From positions 66,388 to 130,387 of the forward strand of contig CAVYTB010000012.1 in assembly GCA_963771295.1 (NCBI GenBank): a stretch of DNA of 64,000 bases, in the 5' to 3' direction. The position numbers were made by a program, and so were the translations under genes. Positions 1 to 9,610 of the stretch are shown here, in pieces. Numbering within the stretch: position 1 is the stretch's first letter; each line of letters opens with the position of its first letter. Under the pieces are notes generated by a model. It made no database searches, was not told where the DNA came from, and saw only the letters and a list, made by a program, of their open reading frames with translations. The stretch comes from Acidiferrum sp963771295 (GTDB lineage: Bacteria > Acidobacteriota > Terriglobia > Acidiferrales > UBA7541).

Positions 1-873
1 GGGCTGAACCTGCTCCAGCAACTCCGTATTGCGCCGCTGCGGTGTCGTAGGCGCAGCATCGGTGTGAAAGCCCAATGATCTCCGACCGACTCGCTTCTCA
101 ATAATCTTTTCCAGACCGACAAACGCTCCGCCGCATATAAATAGGATGTTCGTGGTGTCCACAGGGGTAAATTCCTGGTGCGGGTGCTTGCGTCCACCCT
201 GCGGAGGAACATTCGCGACGGTTCCCTCAAGTATCTTAAGAAGCGCCTGCTGCACGCCCTCGCCGCTCACGTCCCGCGTAATCGACGGGTTCTCGTCCTT
301 CTTGGCGATCTTGTCGATTTCGTCGATATAGATGATGCCTTGCTGCGCCTTCTGCACATCGCCGTCGGCGGCCTGCAAGAGCTTCAAAATGATGTTCTCG
401 ACGTCTTCACCAACGTACCCGGCTTCCGTCAACGTGGTGGCGTCGACAATCGCGAATGGCACATCCAGCATCCGCGATAGCGTCTGGGCCAGCAGCGTCT
501 TCCCTGTGCCCGTCGGCCCGATCAGCAGAATATTCGACTTGCTCAGCTCCACTTCGCCCGGTTGCTTATTCAGGAAGATGCGCTTGTAGTGGTTATAGAC
601 CGCTACCGCCAGCTTTTTCTTCGTGCGGTCCTGCCCAATCACGTAGCTGTCCAGAAATTGCTTGATCTCCGGAGGGCGCGGCAGCCTGCGCGCTGGTGCC
701 GCTGCCTGTTCGCGCTTCTCGTCTTCCAAAATAGTCTGGCAAACACCCACGCACTCGTTGCAGATGTACGCCCGCGGATAGTCCGAAGGCGAGCTGATCA
801 GCTTTTCCACCTGTTCCTGAGTCTTGTGGCAAAAGGAACAGCGAAGCGGTTCATCTGGGCTGTATTTTTTCAC
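1..873 (-). CDS. clpX: ATP-dependent Clp protease ATP-binding subunit ClpX (C-terminus cut by window edge)
   Basis: AAA+ unfoldase that recognises, unfolds and threads proteins into the ClpP chamber. Visible in order: N-terminal zinc-binding domain with C12, C15, C38 and C41, Walker A GPTGTGKT near residues 119-126, Walker B IIYIDEIDK, and the GYVGEDVE segment. The reading frame runs off the left edge after about 291 residues, so the C-terminal third is missing only because of the window. I chose the GTG at 873 because AAGGA lies about 10 nt upstream; an in-frame GTG at 903 would add ten residues without a ribosome site. It is the last gene of tig-clpP-clpX, read leftward. Confidence 0.96.
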   Translation of the reverse strand, partial: MKKYSPDEPLRCSFCHKTQEQVEKLISSPSDYPRAYICNECVGVCQTILEDEKREQAAAPARRLPRPPEIKQFLDSYVIGQDRTKKKLAVAVYNHYKRIFLNKQPGEVELSKSNILLIGPTGTGKTLLAQTLSRMLDVPFAIVDATTLTEAGYVGEDVENIILKLLQAADGDVQKAQQGIIYIDEIDKIAKKDENPSITRDVSGEGVQQALLKILEGTVANVPPQGGRKHPHQEFTPVDTTNILFICGGAFVGLEKIIEKRVGRRSLGFHTDAAPTTPQRRNTELLEQVQP

Positions 874-1038
874 GTGTTCGCAGTCCTTATTTCCGGCACA
901 CACCCGGAGGCTGTATCTGCCATTTTAGGCTGAATCTTCCCCGGGACGAAACAGAATCTCGCCACTGTGCTCTCAATCAGGAACGCGCTTTGCTGCTCCT
1001 CAACTCGGGCATTTCGCGTAATTTCTGCAGCGCTCCTG

Positions 1039-1659
1039 TTAGCGATGCTTGAAGATGATCTCATCGATCATCCCGTAATCCTTGGCCTGTTCCGGATTCA
1101 TGATGTAGTCGCGCTCAACATCCTTTTCGATGCGCTCCACGGGCTGGCCGGTATGTTTCGCCAGCAATTGATTAATGGTGGACCGCATGCGCAGGATTTC
1201 TTTGGCGTGCAGGTCGATGTCGGTGGCTTGGCCGCCCAGCCCGCTCATCCACGGCTGGTGAATCAGAATCCGGGAATTGGGAAGAGAGAAGCGCTTCTTC
1301 GGCGCCCCGCCTACCAGCAGCACCGCGGCGATGGATGCGGCCTGGCCCACGCAGGTGGTGACCACATCGGGCTTCACGAATTGCATGGTGTCATAAATCG
1401 CGAACCCTGCGGTGATCGACCCGCCCGGCGAATTGATGTACAGCTGAATGTCCTTCTCCGGATCTTCCGCCTGCAGAAATAGCATTTGAGCGGTAGCCAG
1501 GTTGGCCACATGGTCGTCGATCGGCGTTCCAATAAAGATGATGTGTTCCTTCAGCAGGCGCGAATAAATATCGTACGCGCGTTCGCCCCGGCTGGTCTGT
1601 TCTACGACCATCGGGACCAGAGTTGTCGCGCGGTAGACTGGATCTTCGTAGTTTTTCAT
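1039..1659 (-). CDS. clpP: ATP-dependent Clp protease proteolytic subunit ClpP
   Basis: Serine peptidase (family S14) that forms the double-heptamer proteolytic chamber used by ClpX. At 206 residues it has the usual length. The catalytic triad is readable: Ser109 in GQAASIAAVLL, His134 in LIHQP, and Asp184 in VERD, matching the E. coli spacing. It lies between tig (35 bp upstream) and clpX (about 165 bp downstream) on the same strand, the common bacterial order, so co-transcription is likely. Confidence 0.98.
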   Translation of the reverse strand: MKNYEDPVYRATTLVPMVVEQTSRGERAYDIYSRLLKEHIIFIGTPIDDHVANLATAQMLFLQAEDPEKDIQLYINSPGGSITAGFAIYDTMQFVKPDVVTTCVGQAASIAAVLLVGGAPKKRFSLPNSRILIHQPWMSGLGGQATDIDLHAKEILRMRSTINQLLAKHTGQPVERIEKDVERDYIMNPEQAKDYGMIDEIIFKHR

Positions 1660-1693
1660 GGGTGAGAGTTCAACTCGCAGAGCGGGGTTAATT

Positions 1694-2974
1694 TCACTTG
1701 GCGCTCGCCGCGGCGACTGTCTTTACCGTTGCATTTTGCGCAAGCCAGTCGAGAGTTTTGTCGCTCCGCAGCTTCGCTTTCATCCTATCGAGCGTGCCCT
1801 GCTTTGTCAAACTTGCCCGCAAAGCCTCGGCTGATTGCCCGCTGCGTCCGGCCATATGTTCCAGCTCGTGCTGCAGCTCCTCGTCGGTGACTTCGATCTT
1901 TTCCTCCGTCGCGATGCGGTCCACCACCAGCTCCGCCTTCACATCATCCTTCGCGCGGTCTTCCTGCTTTCGCCGCAAGCTTACCCAATCCACGTTCACG
2001 GCTCGTGGGTCCACTCCCTGGTTCGCCAGCGAGCGCACCACCCGTTCCAGCCGCACGTCCATTTGATGCTCCACCAGCGCTTCCGGAACAGGGAATTCGT
2101 GCAGCTTCACCAGTTCCGCCAGCACCTTCTCTCGCTGCAAGTCCTTCTGCCGATGATCGCGCTCGTGCTCCAGGCTCTCTCGAACCTTCTTCTTCAGTTC
2201 GTCCAACGAACCGGCGTCGCTCACATCTTTGGCAAATTCGTCGTTCAGTTCCGGGATGGACTTGGTCTTCAGGCCCAGCACATCCACGGAGTAATGAAAT
2301 GTCTTTCCGCCCAGCTTCTCATCCGGATAGTCGCCGGGGTAGGTAACATCAAAATCTTTGTGGTCGCCCACTTTCGCGCCGCGCAGGTTTTCATTGAACG
2401 GCGCCATGGTTTCTTCCGCGCCCACGTGGCAAAGCACGCTGTCGGCCTTCAGCGGTTCACCGCCGCCTTCTGCAGTGCCAACCAGCTTGATCTGCACGTA
2501 GTCGCCGTCCTGCACTTCGCGGCCTTCCACCGGGGCAAACGTAGCGGCGCGTTCACCCATTTCCTTCAGGGTTTTGTCCACGTCCTCGTCGCCGATGGTC
2601 ATTTCCGGCATTTCAATTTCCAGGTTCTTGTAGTTGCCCAGCGAAAACTCCGGCAGCACCTCAAACGTAGCTCGGAATTTTACCGGCTGCCCTTCCACGA
2701 ATTCCAGTTTGTCCACCTGCGGTTGCGAGATGGGAGTCAGCTTCTGCTCCGCTACGGCTTTCTCGACCTTTTCCGGCACCAGGGTCTGCAAAACTTCACC
2801 TTTAATGTCATCCGCAAAGCGCTTTTTGATCAGCGCGATAGGCGCCTTGCCTGGACGAAAGCCCGGAACCCGCGCCATCTTCGCAAACTCTTTTGCCACT
2901 TTTTCCGTGGCCTTGGATACTTCCTCCGCCGGAATCTCCAGCTCCAGTTCTCTCCGGCAATTCTCGTCTGCCAT
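1694..2974 (-). CDS. tig: Trigger factor
   Basis: Ribosome-bound chaperone and peptidyl-prolyl isomerase acting on nascent chains near the L23 exit site. The 426-residue product shows the ribosome-binding signature GFRPGKAP at about residues 38-45, an FKBP-like isomerase domain around residues 150-245, and a long helical C-terminal chaperone domain rich in charged residues. Three in-frame starts exist (2998, 2980, 2974). I chose the ATG at 2974 because AGGGAG sits 8 nt upstream, whereas it lies only 2 nt from the 2980 ATG. It is the first gene of the tig-clpP-clpX group. Confidence 0.96.
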   Translation of the reverse strand: MADENCRRELELEIPAEEVSKATEKVAKEFAKMARVPGFRPGKAPIALIKKRFADDIKGEVLQTLVPEKVEKAVAEQKLTPISQPQVDKLEFVEGQPVKFRATFEVLPEFSLGNYKNLEIEMPEMTIGDEDVDKTLKEMGERAATFAPVEGREVQDGDYVQIKLVGTAEGGGEPLKADSVLCHVGAEETMAPFNENLRGAKVGDHKDFDVTYPGDYPDEKLGGKTFHYSVDVLGLKTKSIPELNDEFAKDVSDAGSLDELKKKVRESLEHERDHRQKDLQREKVLAELVKLHEFPVPEALVEHQMDVRLERVVRSLANQGVDPRAVNVDWVSLRRKQEDRAKDDVKAELVVDRIATEEKIEVTDEELQHELEHMAGRSGQSAEALRASLTKQGTLDRMKAKLRSDKTLDWLAQNATVKTVAAASAK

Positions 2975-3280
2975 TTCCATTTCTCCCTGTCGGCGCAAAA
3001 TATTCGCCGGTCAAAAATGCGGACCGCAGTCGAATGCAAACTCGCTCGACTTGCGTGTGTCATCCCGCTCTGTCTGCGGAAACTTTAGGAATTTCCCTGC
3101 GGTACTCCGGCGGGCCAGCAAAAACCCCAACCAAAAGTATAGGTGAGGCTTACCCAATGGTCAACGAACCATACCGCGTTCGCTCATCTCTTACTGCCGC
3201 ACTCTTTTGAAGCCAATCGCGTCGTACGATGTACGATACTACTCACCACCACGCAGCCGGGAAAACGAGGTCCTATCCTT

Positions 3281-4666
3281 ATGTTTCGCGCCTTCCGTTT
3301 CACCGCAATTTTCGCAGGATTTCTCGCGCTATCGTATTGCGCGCCGACTTCATTCACTCGAGCGCAGAACTTCACCGACATCAAGCCCTCGCCACAACAA
3401 ATCGAGTGGCAGGACCTCGAATTCGGCGTCATCATTCATTTTGGAACAAACACCTTTTTAGACCGCGAGTGGGGCGACGGCACCGCCAATCCGCAAGTAT
3501 TCGCCCCCACGCAGTTTGATCCTGATCAGTGGATGCGCGCCATCAAAGCCGCCGGCGCAAAGTATGTCGTCTTCGTAGCCAAGCACCACGATGGTTTCTG
3601 TCTGTGGCCAACCGCGCAGGCCGGCTACAGCGTGAAAAGCAGCCCGTGGCAGAACGGCACAGGTGACATGGTGCGGCAAGTGTCCGAAGCGGCCCGAAAA
3701 GCCGGCCTCGGATTCGGCGTTTATCTTTCCCCCTGGGATCGTCATGAACCCAAATATGCCAACTCCGCCGAATACGACAATTACTACATGGCGGAACTGG
3801 ATGAATTAACCACCAGCTACGGCAACTTCGTGGAATTCTGGCTGGATGGTGCGGGCAGCGCCGGCCACGTCTACAACTTCTCTCGCATTCTCGAAGGCCT
3901 GCGCGTCTATCAGCCCAACACTCTGGTCTTTGCCGATGCGGCGCTCCTGGAATATGCCGATATTCGCTGGGCAGGCAATGAAGACGGCATCATTCCCTAC
4001 GAAAACTGGAACGTCCTCGATCGCCACGGATATCTTCGCTGGCGGCCCGTGGAAGCGGACACCCCGCTGCATAGGAAGCACTGGTTCTGGCATCCCAACG
4101 ATGAAGGTACGCTCAAGTCTGTCCCGGAACTGGTTACCACTTACGAGGAGAGCATCGGGCACGGCGGCCAATTAATGCTCGGGCTTGCCCCCGACCGCCG
4201 CGGCTTGCTGCCCGACGCCGATGTAAAGCGCCTGGAAGAATTCGGCGCAGCCATTCACAAGCGCTACGACGAAAATCTAATGAAGAGTCATATTGCAGAG
4301 CGCGACACCGAGGCCGCGCTAGACGGAAATCCCGATACCTTCTGGTCGGCTCCCACTGGGTCTCACAGCGCTCTGCTTGAGGTCAATTTCCCCAACCCCG
4401 TAATGTTTGACCATACCCTGCTCATGGAGTGGCTCAACGACGGACAGCACGTCGAGCGTTTTCGTGTTGAGGCGTGGACCGGCTCCAGTTGGAAGGTCCT
4501 CGTCGAAGGTAGCGCCATCGGTCACAAGCGTATCGACCGCTTCGCGCCCGCCACCGCATCTCGCCTCCGCCTGAACATTATTTCTTCATCCGCGGAAGCA
4601 CATATCCGGGAATTCCAGATCTTCAACGTCGGAAATGCCGCAGAGGCGTCAGCGTCTGGCTACTGA
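3281..4666 (+). CDS. Secreted alpha-L-fucosidase, GH29, with C-terminal discoidin-like domain
   Basis: Exo-glycosidase that releases alpha-linked L-fucose. Residues 1-29 form a signal peptide, so export is likely. The GH29 barrel follows: FGVIIHFG near 48-55, KHHDGF at 101-106 and the nucleophile region EFWLDGAG with Asp189. The last 110 or so residues, beginning after AALDGNPDTFWSA, look like an F5/8 type C (discoidin) carbohydrate-binding domain. The ATG at 3281 has GAGG about 10 nt upstream; the frame stays open from 3143 but that extension would precede the signal peptide. The last 7 bp overlap the convergent peptidase gene. Confidence 0.9.
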   Translation: MFRAFRFTAIFAGFLALSYCAPTSFTRAQNFTDIKPSPQQIEWQDLEFGVIIHFGTNTFLDREWGDGTANPQVFAPTQFDPDQWMRAIKAAGAKYVVFVAKHHDGFCLWPTAQAGYSVKSSPWQNGTGDMVRQVSEAARKAGLGFGVYLSPWDRHEPKYANSAEYDNYYMAELDELTTSYGNFVEFWLDGAGSAGHVYNFSRILEGLRVYQPNTLVFADAALLEYADIRWAGNEDGIIPYENWNVLDRHGYLRWRPVEADTPLHRKHWFWHPNDEGTLKSVPELVTTYEESIGHGGQLMLGLAPDRRGLLPDADVKRLEEFGAAIHKRYDENLMKSHIAERDTEAALDGNPDTFWSAPTGSHSALLEVNFPNPVMFDHTLLMEWLNDGQHVERFRVEAWTGSSWKVLVEGSAIGHKRIDRFAPATASRLRLNIISSSAEAHIREFQIFNVGNAAEASASGY

Positions 4667-7464
4667 ACGACCTTTACCTCGCCCACCTTCAAGTCTTTCA
4701 GGCCTGGCTCGATTTTTGCGCGATCGCCGACCGCCACAACGATCATCGCTTCCGGATGCAGGTATTCCTTCGCCACGCGCAGCGTGTCCGCGGAGGTCAC
4801 CTTGTCAATTTGTGCCGGCAAATCGCGGTAATACTCCAGCGGCAGCCCAAAAACAAATTGCAGGCCAATCGTGGAGGAAATCGCATCGGTAGTTTCGAAG
4901 TTGCCCACCAATGATTTCGAGAAAGAGTCCTTCGACTTCTTCAACTCCTCAGCCGTCAGTTCGGATTCCCGGATGCGTTTCAGCTCCTTAAAAATTTCGC
5001 TGGCAGCGGGTGCCGTTGCGTCTGTACGAATCGCGCCTCCAGTAAGAAAAGGTCCGACGCCGCGACGGTATTGAAACGAGGAGAATGAGCCGTATGTGTA
5101 GCCATGCTCTTCGCGCAAATTCATGTTGATCCGGCTGGAGAAAAGACCGCCCAGCGCCGTATTCATCACTTCAAGCGGAAGGTAGTCCGGCGTGTTGCGG
5201 CTGGCTCCCAGGCTTGCAAGCGTCAAAAATGTCTGTGGCGCGCCCGGCTTGTCCACGATTGACACGGAAGGCGTGGGCGCCGCCGGTGTTGCCGGAGCCT
5301 TGGTCTTGAAATCGGGGCCCGACCAGTTGCCAAAATACTTGCGCGTCAGTTCCGCCAGTTGCGATTCGTTCACGTCTCCGGAAACCGCCAGCACGGAATT
5401 TGACGGAACGTAGCCACGCTTCCAGAAGGCCATCATATCGTCGCGTGTGATCGCCTTGTTCGATGCCTCGGTGCCGAGAATCGAGAAACCGTACGGGCTG
5501 TTGGGATACAGGATCTTGTCGACCGTGCGAAACGCGATGGTGCCTGGATCGTCGTTTTCCTGCAGCACTGCCGTGACGCGACGGCTGCGCAGCCGTTCAA
5601 TTTCCTTGGCGTCGAACGCCGGGTGCAAGGTCGCGTCTGTCAGAAGATCGAAACCAGGGTCGGCGTTCCAGGTCAGCGCGGACAACGTCAAATACGCGCT
5701 GCTGTAGCCCGCTTCGGATTCCAGCGAGGCTCCAATCTGGTCCGTATCTTCCGCAAACTTGATTGCCGATCGCGACGTCGTTCCTTCGCGCAGCATTCCT
5801 GCCGTGAAACTCGATAGCCCGGGCTTATCGATTGGATTCAATTCGCTTCCGCTCATGCTAAATAGCGTCGCCGCGATGATCGGCAGGTTGTGGCGCTCCA
5901 CAAGCAGCACCGTCAAGCCATTCGGCAGTTTCACCTGCTTTGGCACCGGCAACGTGAATGTCGGCACCGGTCCCGGCTGAGGAGGCGTAGCGCGCCAAGC
6001 TTCATCCGCCATGGCGCTCTTGCTCGGTCCCGCTTCCTGCGCCTGTTTCTTATTTTCCTCGTCCGATGTTTTTGGAACGTCAGTGATCTTCTTTTCGCCG
6101 GGAACGCCATAGACGACCGCGCTCTCATTCTTGCCAAAATACTTCCCAATTACGTTCTTCACGTCCGCCGGAGTCACCGCGTCGTAGCGCGCCACATCCT
6201 TCGAAAAATAGTCCGGAGTTCCTGCGTACTGGTTGTAGAAGTTCAATCGATTCGCCACGCCATTGGTGCGTTGCAATCCGCGGATCAGGCCCGTCTCCGT
6301 AACGTTCCGCGCGCGATCCACTTCGGCCTGCGTCGGACCGTCCTTGCGAAGCTTGTCCATCTCTTCATCAATCGCTTTTTCCAGGTCCTCAGGCTTCACG
6401 CCCGGCTTCGCGGTCACTTCCAGTTCAAAGATGGAGCCCAGCCGCGCATCTTCCACGCTCGCGGAAACGTCCTGCGCAATCTCCTTGTCGTACACAAGCG
6501 TCTTGTACAACCGGCTGCTCTTTCCTCCCGCCAGAATCACGGAGAACAGATCGCTTTCCGCATCGCCTGGTTGAAAAACCGGCGGCGTGATCCATCCGTT
6601 GTACACGCGCGGCAGCTCCACTTGATCAGTAATCGTGGCGCGGCGTTCCGAAGTAATTGGTGGCGTAGTCACCGTAATCTTCGGCACTGCGGGCCCTTCT
6701 GGAATCGTGCCGAAATATTTCTCCACCTGCGCCTTGATCTTGTTCTTGTCAAAGTCACCGACGATCGCCATTGTGGCGTTGTTGGGCGTGTAATACTGGC
6801 GGAAAAACTCCCGCACATCCTCAAGCTTTGCGGATTCCACGTCGAGGTGCGACCCAATCACCGCCGGGTAGTACGGATGATCTTTCGGGAACAGTTCGTG
6901 GTACAGACCCTCTTCCACCAGCCCGTAAGGCGTGTTCTCCGTGGATTGACGCCGTTCGTTGCGCACCACGTCGCGCTGGTTCGCCAGGTTCTGAATGTCC
7001 AGCTTGCCGGGCAAGTAGCCCATGCGGTCGCTTTCCAGCCACAGCGCCAGGTCCAACTGATTGGAAGGCACCGTCTCGTAATAATTGGTGCGATCGAAGT
7101 TTGTCGTGCCATTGATTTCCGTGGCGCCAGCTGCTTCCAGGTAGCCGAAATGGGCCTTTGCGCCAACGTGCTGCGATCCTTCGAACATCATGTGCTCAAA
7201 AAGATGCGCAAATCCTGTGCGCCCGGCTTTTTCATTCGCGGGCCCTACGTGGTACCAGATGTTCACCGAGACCAGAGGAAGCGTGTGATCTTCTGAGAGG
7301 ATGACTTCAAGGCCGTTCTTCAGCTTGTACTTCTCAAATGGAATCGTCGGCAGCTTGTGTGCTGCCGCTGCGGACTGGCCGGACGCAGTTGTCCCCAGAA
7401 ACAGGGCCGTGGTCAACAAACACGCGATCACCCGGCTTGCAACCGCTTTCGTCATCTTGGACAT
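4660..7464 (-). CDS. Secreted two-unit M16 family zinc metallopeptidase
   Basis: Insulinase-type peptidase (PqqL or processing-peptidase like). Residues 1-30 are a signal peptide. The N-terminal M16 unit carries the inverted zinc motif H87-LFE-H91 and the downstream RDVVRNERRQ helix that supplies the third ligand. The C-terminal unit has the M16 fold but the zinc motif is replaced by SSFTAGM, so it should be inactive and structural, as in other two-unit members. Length is 934 residues. The ATG at 7464 is preceded by GAGGGAG at good spacing; the frame is open to 7719 but that extension is not protein-like. Confidence 0.9.
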   Translation of the reverse strand: MSKMTKAVASRVIACLLTTALFLGTTASGQSAAAAHKLPTIPFEKYKLKNGLEVILSEDHTLPLVSVNIWYHVGPANEKAGRTGFAHLFEHMMFEGSQHVGAKAHFGYLEAAGATEINGTTNFDRTNYYETVPSNQLDLALWLESDRMGYLPGKLDIQNLANQRDVVRNERRQSTENTPYGLVEEGLYHELFPKDHPYYPAVIGSHLDVESAKLEDVREFFRQYYTPNNATMAIVGDFDKNKIKAQVEKYFGTIPEGPAVPKITVTTPPITSERRATITDQVELPRVYNGWITPPVFQPGDAESDLFSVILAGGKSSRLYKTLVYDKEIAQDVSASVEDARLGSIFELEVTAKPGVKPEDLEKAIDEEMDKLRKDGPTQAEVDRARNVTETGLIRGLQRTNGVANRLNFYNQYAGTPDYFSKDVARYDAVTPADVKNVIGKYFGKNESAVVYGVPGEKKITDVPKTSDEENKKQAQEAGPSKSAMADEAWRATPPQPGPVPTFTLPVPKQVKLPNGLTVLLVERHNLPIIAATLFSMSGSELNPIDKPGLSSFTAGMLREGTTSRSAIKFAEDTDQIGASLESEAGYSSAYLTLSALTWNADPGFDLLTDATLHPAFDAKEIERLRSRRVTAVLQENDDPGTIAFRTVDKILYPNSPYGFSILGTEASNKAITRDDMMAFWKRGYVPSNSVLAVSGDVNESQLAELTRKYFGNWSGPDFKTKAPATPAAPTPSVSIVDKPGAPQTFLTLASLGASRNTPDYLPLEVMNTALGGLFSSRINMNLREEHGYTYGSFSSFQYRRGVGPFLTGGAIRTDATAPAASEIFKELKRIRESELTAEELKKSKDSFSKSLVGNFETTDAISSTIGLQFVFGLPLEYYRDLPAQIDKVTSADTLRVAKEYLHPEAMIVVAVGDRAKIEPGLKDLKVGEVKVVQ

Positions 7465-7616
7465 GCTCTCTCTCCCTCTTAACTCACCTTGAATCATATA
7501 GCGTCTCAAACTCGGGCACCTGGCTGCAAATTCGCGGAATCGGGGTACTATCCCCTTTACAGACGTACCGCCAGTCGGATGGTTTGCTTTTCGCGAAGCC
7601 GAGGTTGACGAAGAAT

Positions 7617-8663
7617 ATGATCGCGCCAGGTAGTGAAACTGTAACGCTGAACGAAACAATCGCCAGCTGCGCGACAACTCATTCTCTGCTCGGCTTCCTT
7701 GTCTTGGTTCTGCTCGCATCCGCTTCGTTCGGTCAGTCCCGCCAGACTACTTCTCCAACCGAAGGCGCCCCGCAGCTTGTCATCATCGATACCGATATTG
7801 GCGACGACGTCGACGACGCATTCGCAGTGGCCTTAGCGCTGCAAAGCCCGGAATTGAAAATCCTCGGCATCACCACCGCCTGGGGCAATACTCCGCTCCG
7901 CGCAAAGCTGGTCGCGCGATTACTGCAGGGCACTGGGCGAACCGACATCCCCATCGCGGTGGGAACCGAAAAGTACCCGGCCAAGGGCAAGCTCACTTTT
8001 TCGCAAGCCAAATATGCGGAGCGCGGCCCCGATCGAACCTTTCCCGCGGCCGTGGATTTCCTGCTGGAACAAATCCGCCAGCATCCCAACGAGATCACGT
8101 TGATTGCCATTGGACCAGAGACCAACATCGGCGAGGCCATTGACCGCGATCCCGCCACGTTCCGTAAGCTGAAGCGCGTCGTCTTGATGGGCGGATCGGT
8201 CTACCGCGGCTACGATGGCTTCAACTATCCCACCGCAATGCCGCAGCCCCAGCCGGAGTGGAATATCCTTTGCGATATTCCCTCCGCGCAAAAACTGTTC
8301 ACTTCCGGCGTTCCACTTTACGTCATGCCTCTCGATTCCACGCAGATCAAGCTGCAGGAACTGGAACGCGCCAGAATTTTCAGCACTGGCACATCTATCA
8401 CCGATGCACTCACGCTGCTCTATCATCAATGGTCTTATGGCAACCAGATCACGCCCATGCTCTTTGACGCCGTGGCCGTCGCCTATGCCATCAAACCGGA
8501 GCTGTGCCCCACCACGCCGTTGCGCCTTCGCGTCGATGAGCAGGGAAGCACCAAGGTCGAGGCGGGAGCGCCCAACGCACAAGTGTGCCTGCGCTCGGAC
8601 TCCGACCAATTTTTCGAGTTTTATATGCCGCGGATCACCGCACCGGTCCTTGCGGCCAACTAA
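7617..8663 (+). CDS. Secreted inosine/uridine-preferring nucleoside hydrolase
   Basis: Hydrolyses the N-glycosidic bond of ribonucleosides for salvage. The family-defining Ca2+/ribose-binding motif DTDIGDDVDDA is at residues 58-68, and later IGPETNIGEA and FDAVAVAYA match the family. Residues about 22-41 form a hydrophobic signal segment, so the mature enzyme is probably periplasmic. 348 residues. The ATG at 7617 begins a plausible signal peptide; the frame stays open upstream to 7338 inside the antisense peptidase gene. purU follows 65 bp downstream on the same strand. Confidence 0.9.
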   Translation: MIAPGSETVTLNETIASCATTHSLLGFLVLVLLASASFGQSRQTTSPTEGAPQLVIIDTDIGDDVDDAFAVALALQSPELKILGITTAWGNTPLRAKLVARLLQGTGRTDIPIAVGTEKYPAKGKLTFSQAKYAERGPDRTFPAAVDFLLEQIRQHPNEITLIAIGPETNIGEAIDRDPATFRKLKRVVLMGGSVYRGYDGFNYPTAMPQPQPEWNILCDIPSAQKLFTSGVPLYVMPLDSTQIKLQELERARIFSTGTSITDALTLLYHQWSYGNQITPMLFDAVAVAYAIKPELCPTTPLRLRVDEQGSTKVEAGAPNAQVCLRSDSDQFFEFYMPRITAPVLAAN

Positions 8664-8728
8664 ATACGCGCGCCTGCCGTTGCTTTGTTCCGTTGGCATC
8701 GAATCGGCCGGCCGCCAGGAGACCTGCC

Positions 8729-9583
8729 GTGAGAAACAGCGCCATTCTGCTGGTGCAGTGCCCAGACCGCAAAGGGCTCGACGCCACCATCGCCGAATTC
8801 ATCTACCGTTACGATGGAAACATTCTTCACTTTGAGCAGCATCAAGCCGGCGAAGAGCGTTACTACCTGGCGCGCGTCGAATGGGATCTCGACGGATTCC
8901 GTCTGGACCTGAAGGACTTCGACGGCGCGTTTGGCCCCATCGCGCACAAGTTCGGCATGAACTGGTGCATCGCGCTGGGCAATTATCGCCCGCGTGTGGC
9001 CATCTTCGTTTCCAAGCATGATCATTGCCTTGTAGATTTGCTCTATCGCCAGCGCAGCGGAGAGCTGCAGTGCGATTATCCGCTGATCATCAGCAACCAT
9101 CTGGACGCAAAACGCGACGCCGATTTCTATGGCGTGCCGTTCCATCACATTCCCGTCACCAAGGAAAACAAGCCGCAAGCCGAAGCGCAGCAACTGGAGC
9201 TTCTTCGTGAGCAGCACATCGACGTTGTGGTCCTTGCGCGCTACATGCAGGTGCTTTCCACCGACTTCATCGTGCACTTCCCGCAGCCCATCATTAATAT
9301 TCACCACTCGTTTTTGCCCGCGTTCATCGGCGCAAAGCCGCATCACCAGGCTTACGAACGCGGCGTAAAACTGATTGGCGCCACCGCTCACTACGTCACG
9401 GAAGTTTTGGATGATGGCCCGATCATCGAGCAGGGTGTCACGCGCATCACGCACCGTGATTCGCTGGAGGATCTTGTTGAGAAGGGCCGCGATTTGGAGA
9501 AGGTGGTGCTCTCTCGCGCGGTTCGTTGGCACATTGAAAACAGAATTCTGCTTTACAACAACAAAACCATCATCTTCGAGTAG
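8729..9583 (+). CDS. purU: Formyltetrahydrofolate deformylase
   Basis: Hydrolyses 10-formyl-THF to THF and formate, feeding formate to PurT and balancing the one-carbon pool. The 284-residue protein has an N-terminal ACT-like domain (about 1-85, starting SAILLVQCPDRKGLDA) and a formyltransferase fold with INIHHSFLPAF near 189-199 and LDDGPIIEQ near 227-235, the catalytic loop. The GTG at 8729 has AGGAG 8 nt upstream and gives the standard N-terminus, while in-frame upstream sequence belongs to the preceding gene's tail. Cytoplasmic. Confidence 0.95.
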   Translation: MRNSAILLVQCPDRKGLDATIAEFIYRYDGNILHFEQHQAGEERYYLARVEWDLDGFRLDLKDFDGAFGPIAHKFGMNWCIALGNYRPRVAIFVSKHDHCLVDLLYRQRSGELQCDYPLIISNHLDAKRDADFYGVPFHHIPVTKENKPQAEAQQLELLREQHIDVVVLARYMQVLSTDFIVHFPQPIINIHHSFLPAFIGAKPHHQAYERGVKLIGATAHYVTEVLDDGPIIEQGVTRITHRDSLEDLVEKGRDLEKVVLSRAVRWHIENRILLYNNKTIIFE

Positions 9584-9610
9584 CGAATAGAACAGGCAGT
9601 TCGAAGCGTT

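Noticed and set aside
1835..3088. 417-residue open frame on the plus strand
   Set aside because: Antisense shadow of trigger factor; His/Leu/Arg-rich and without domains.
5890..7296. 468-residue open frame on the plus strand
   Set aside because: Antisense shadow of the M16 peptidase gene; arginine/histidine-rich composition, no ribosome site.
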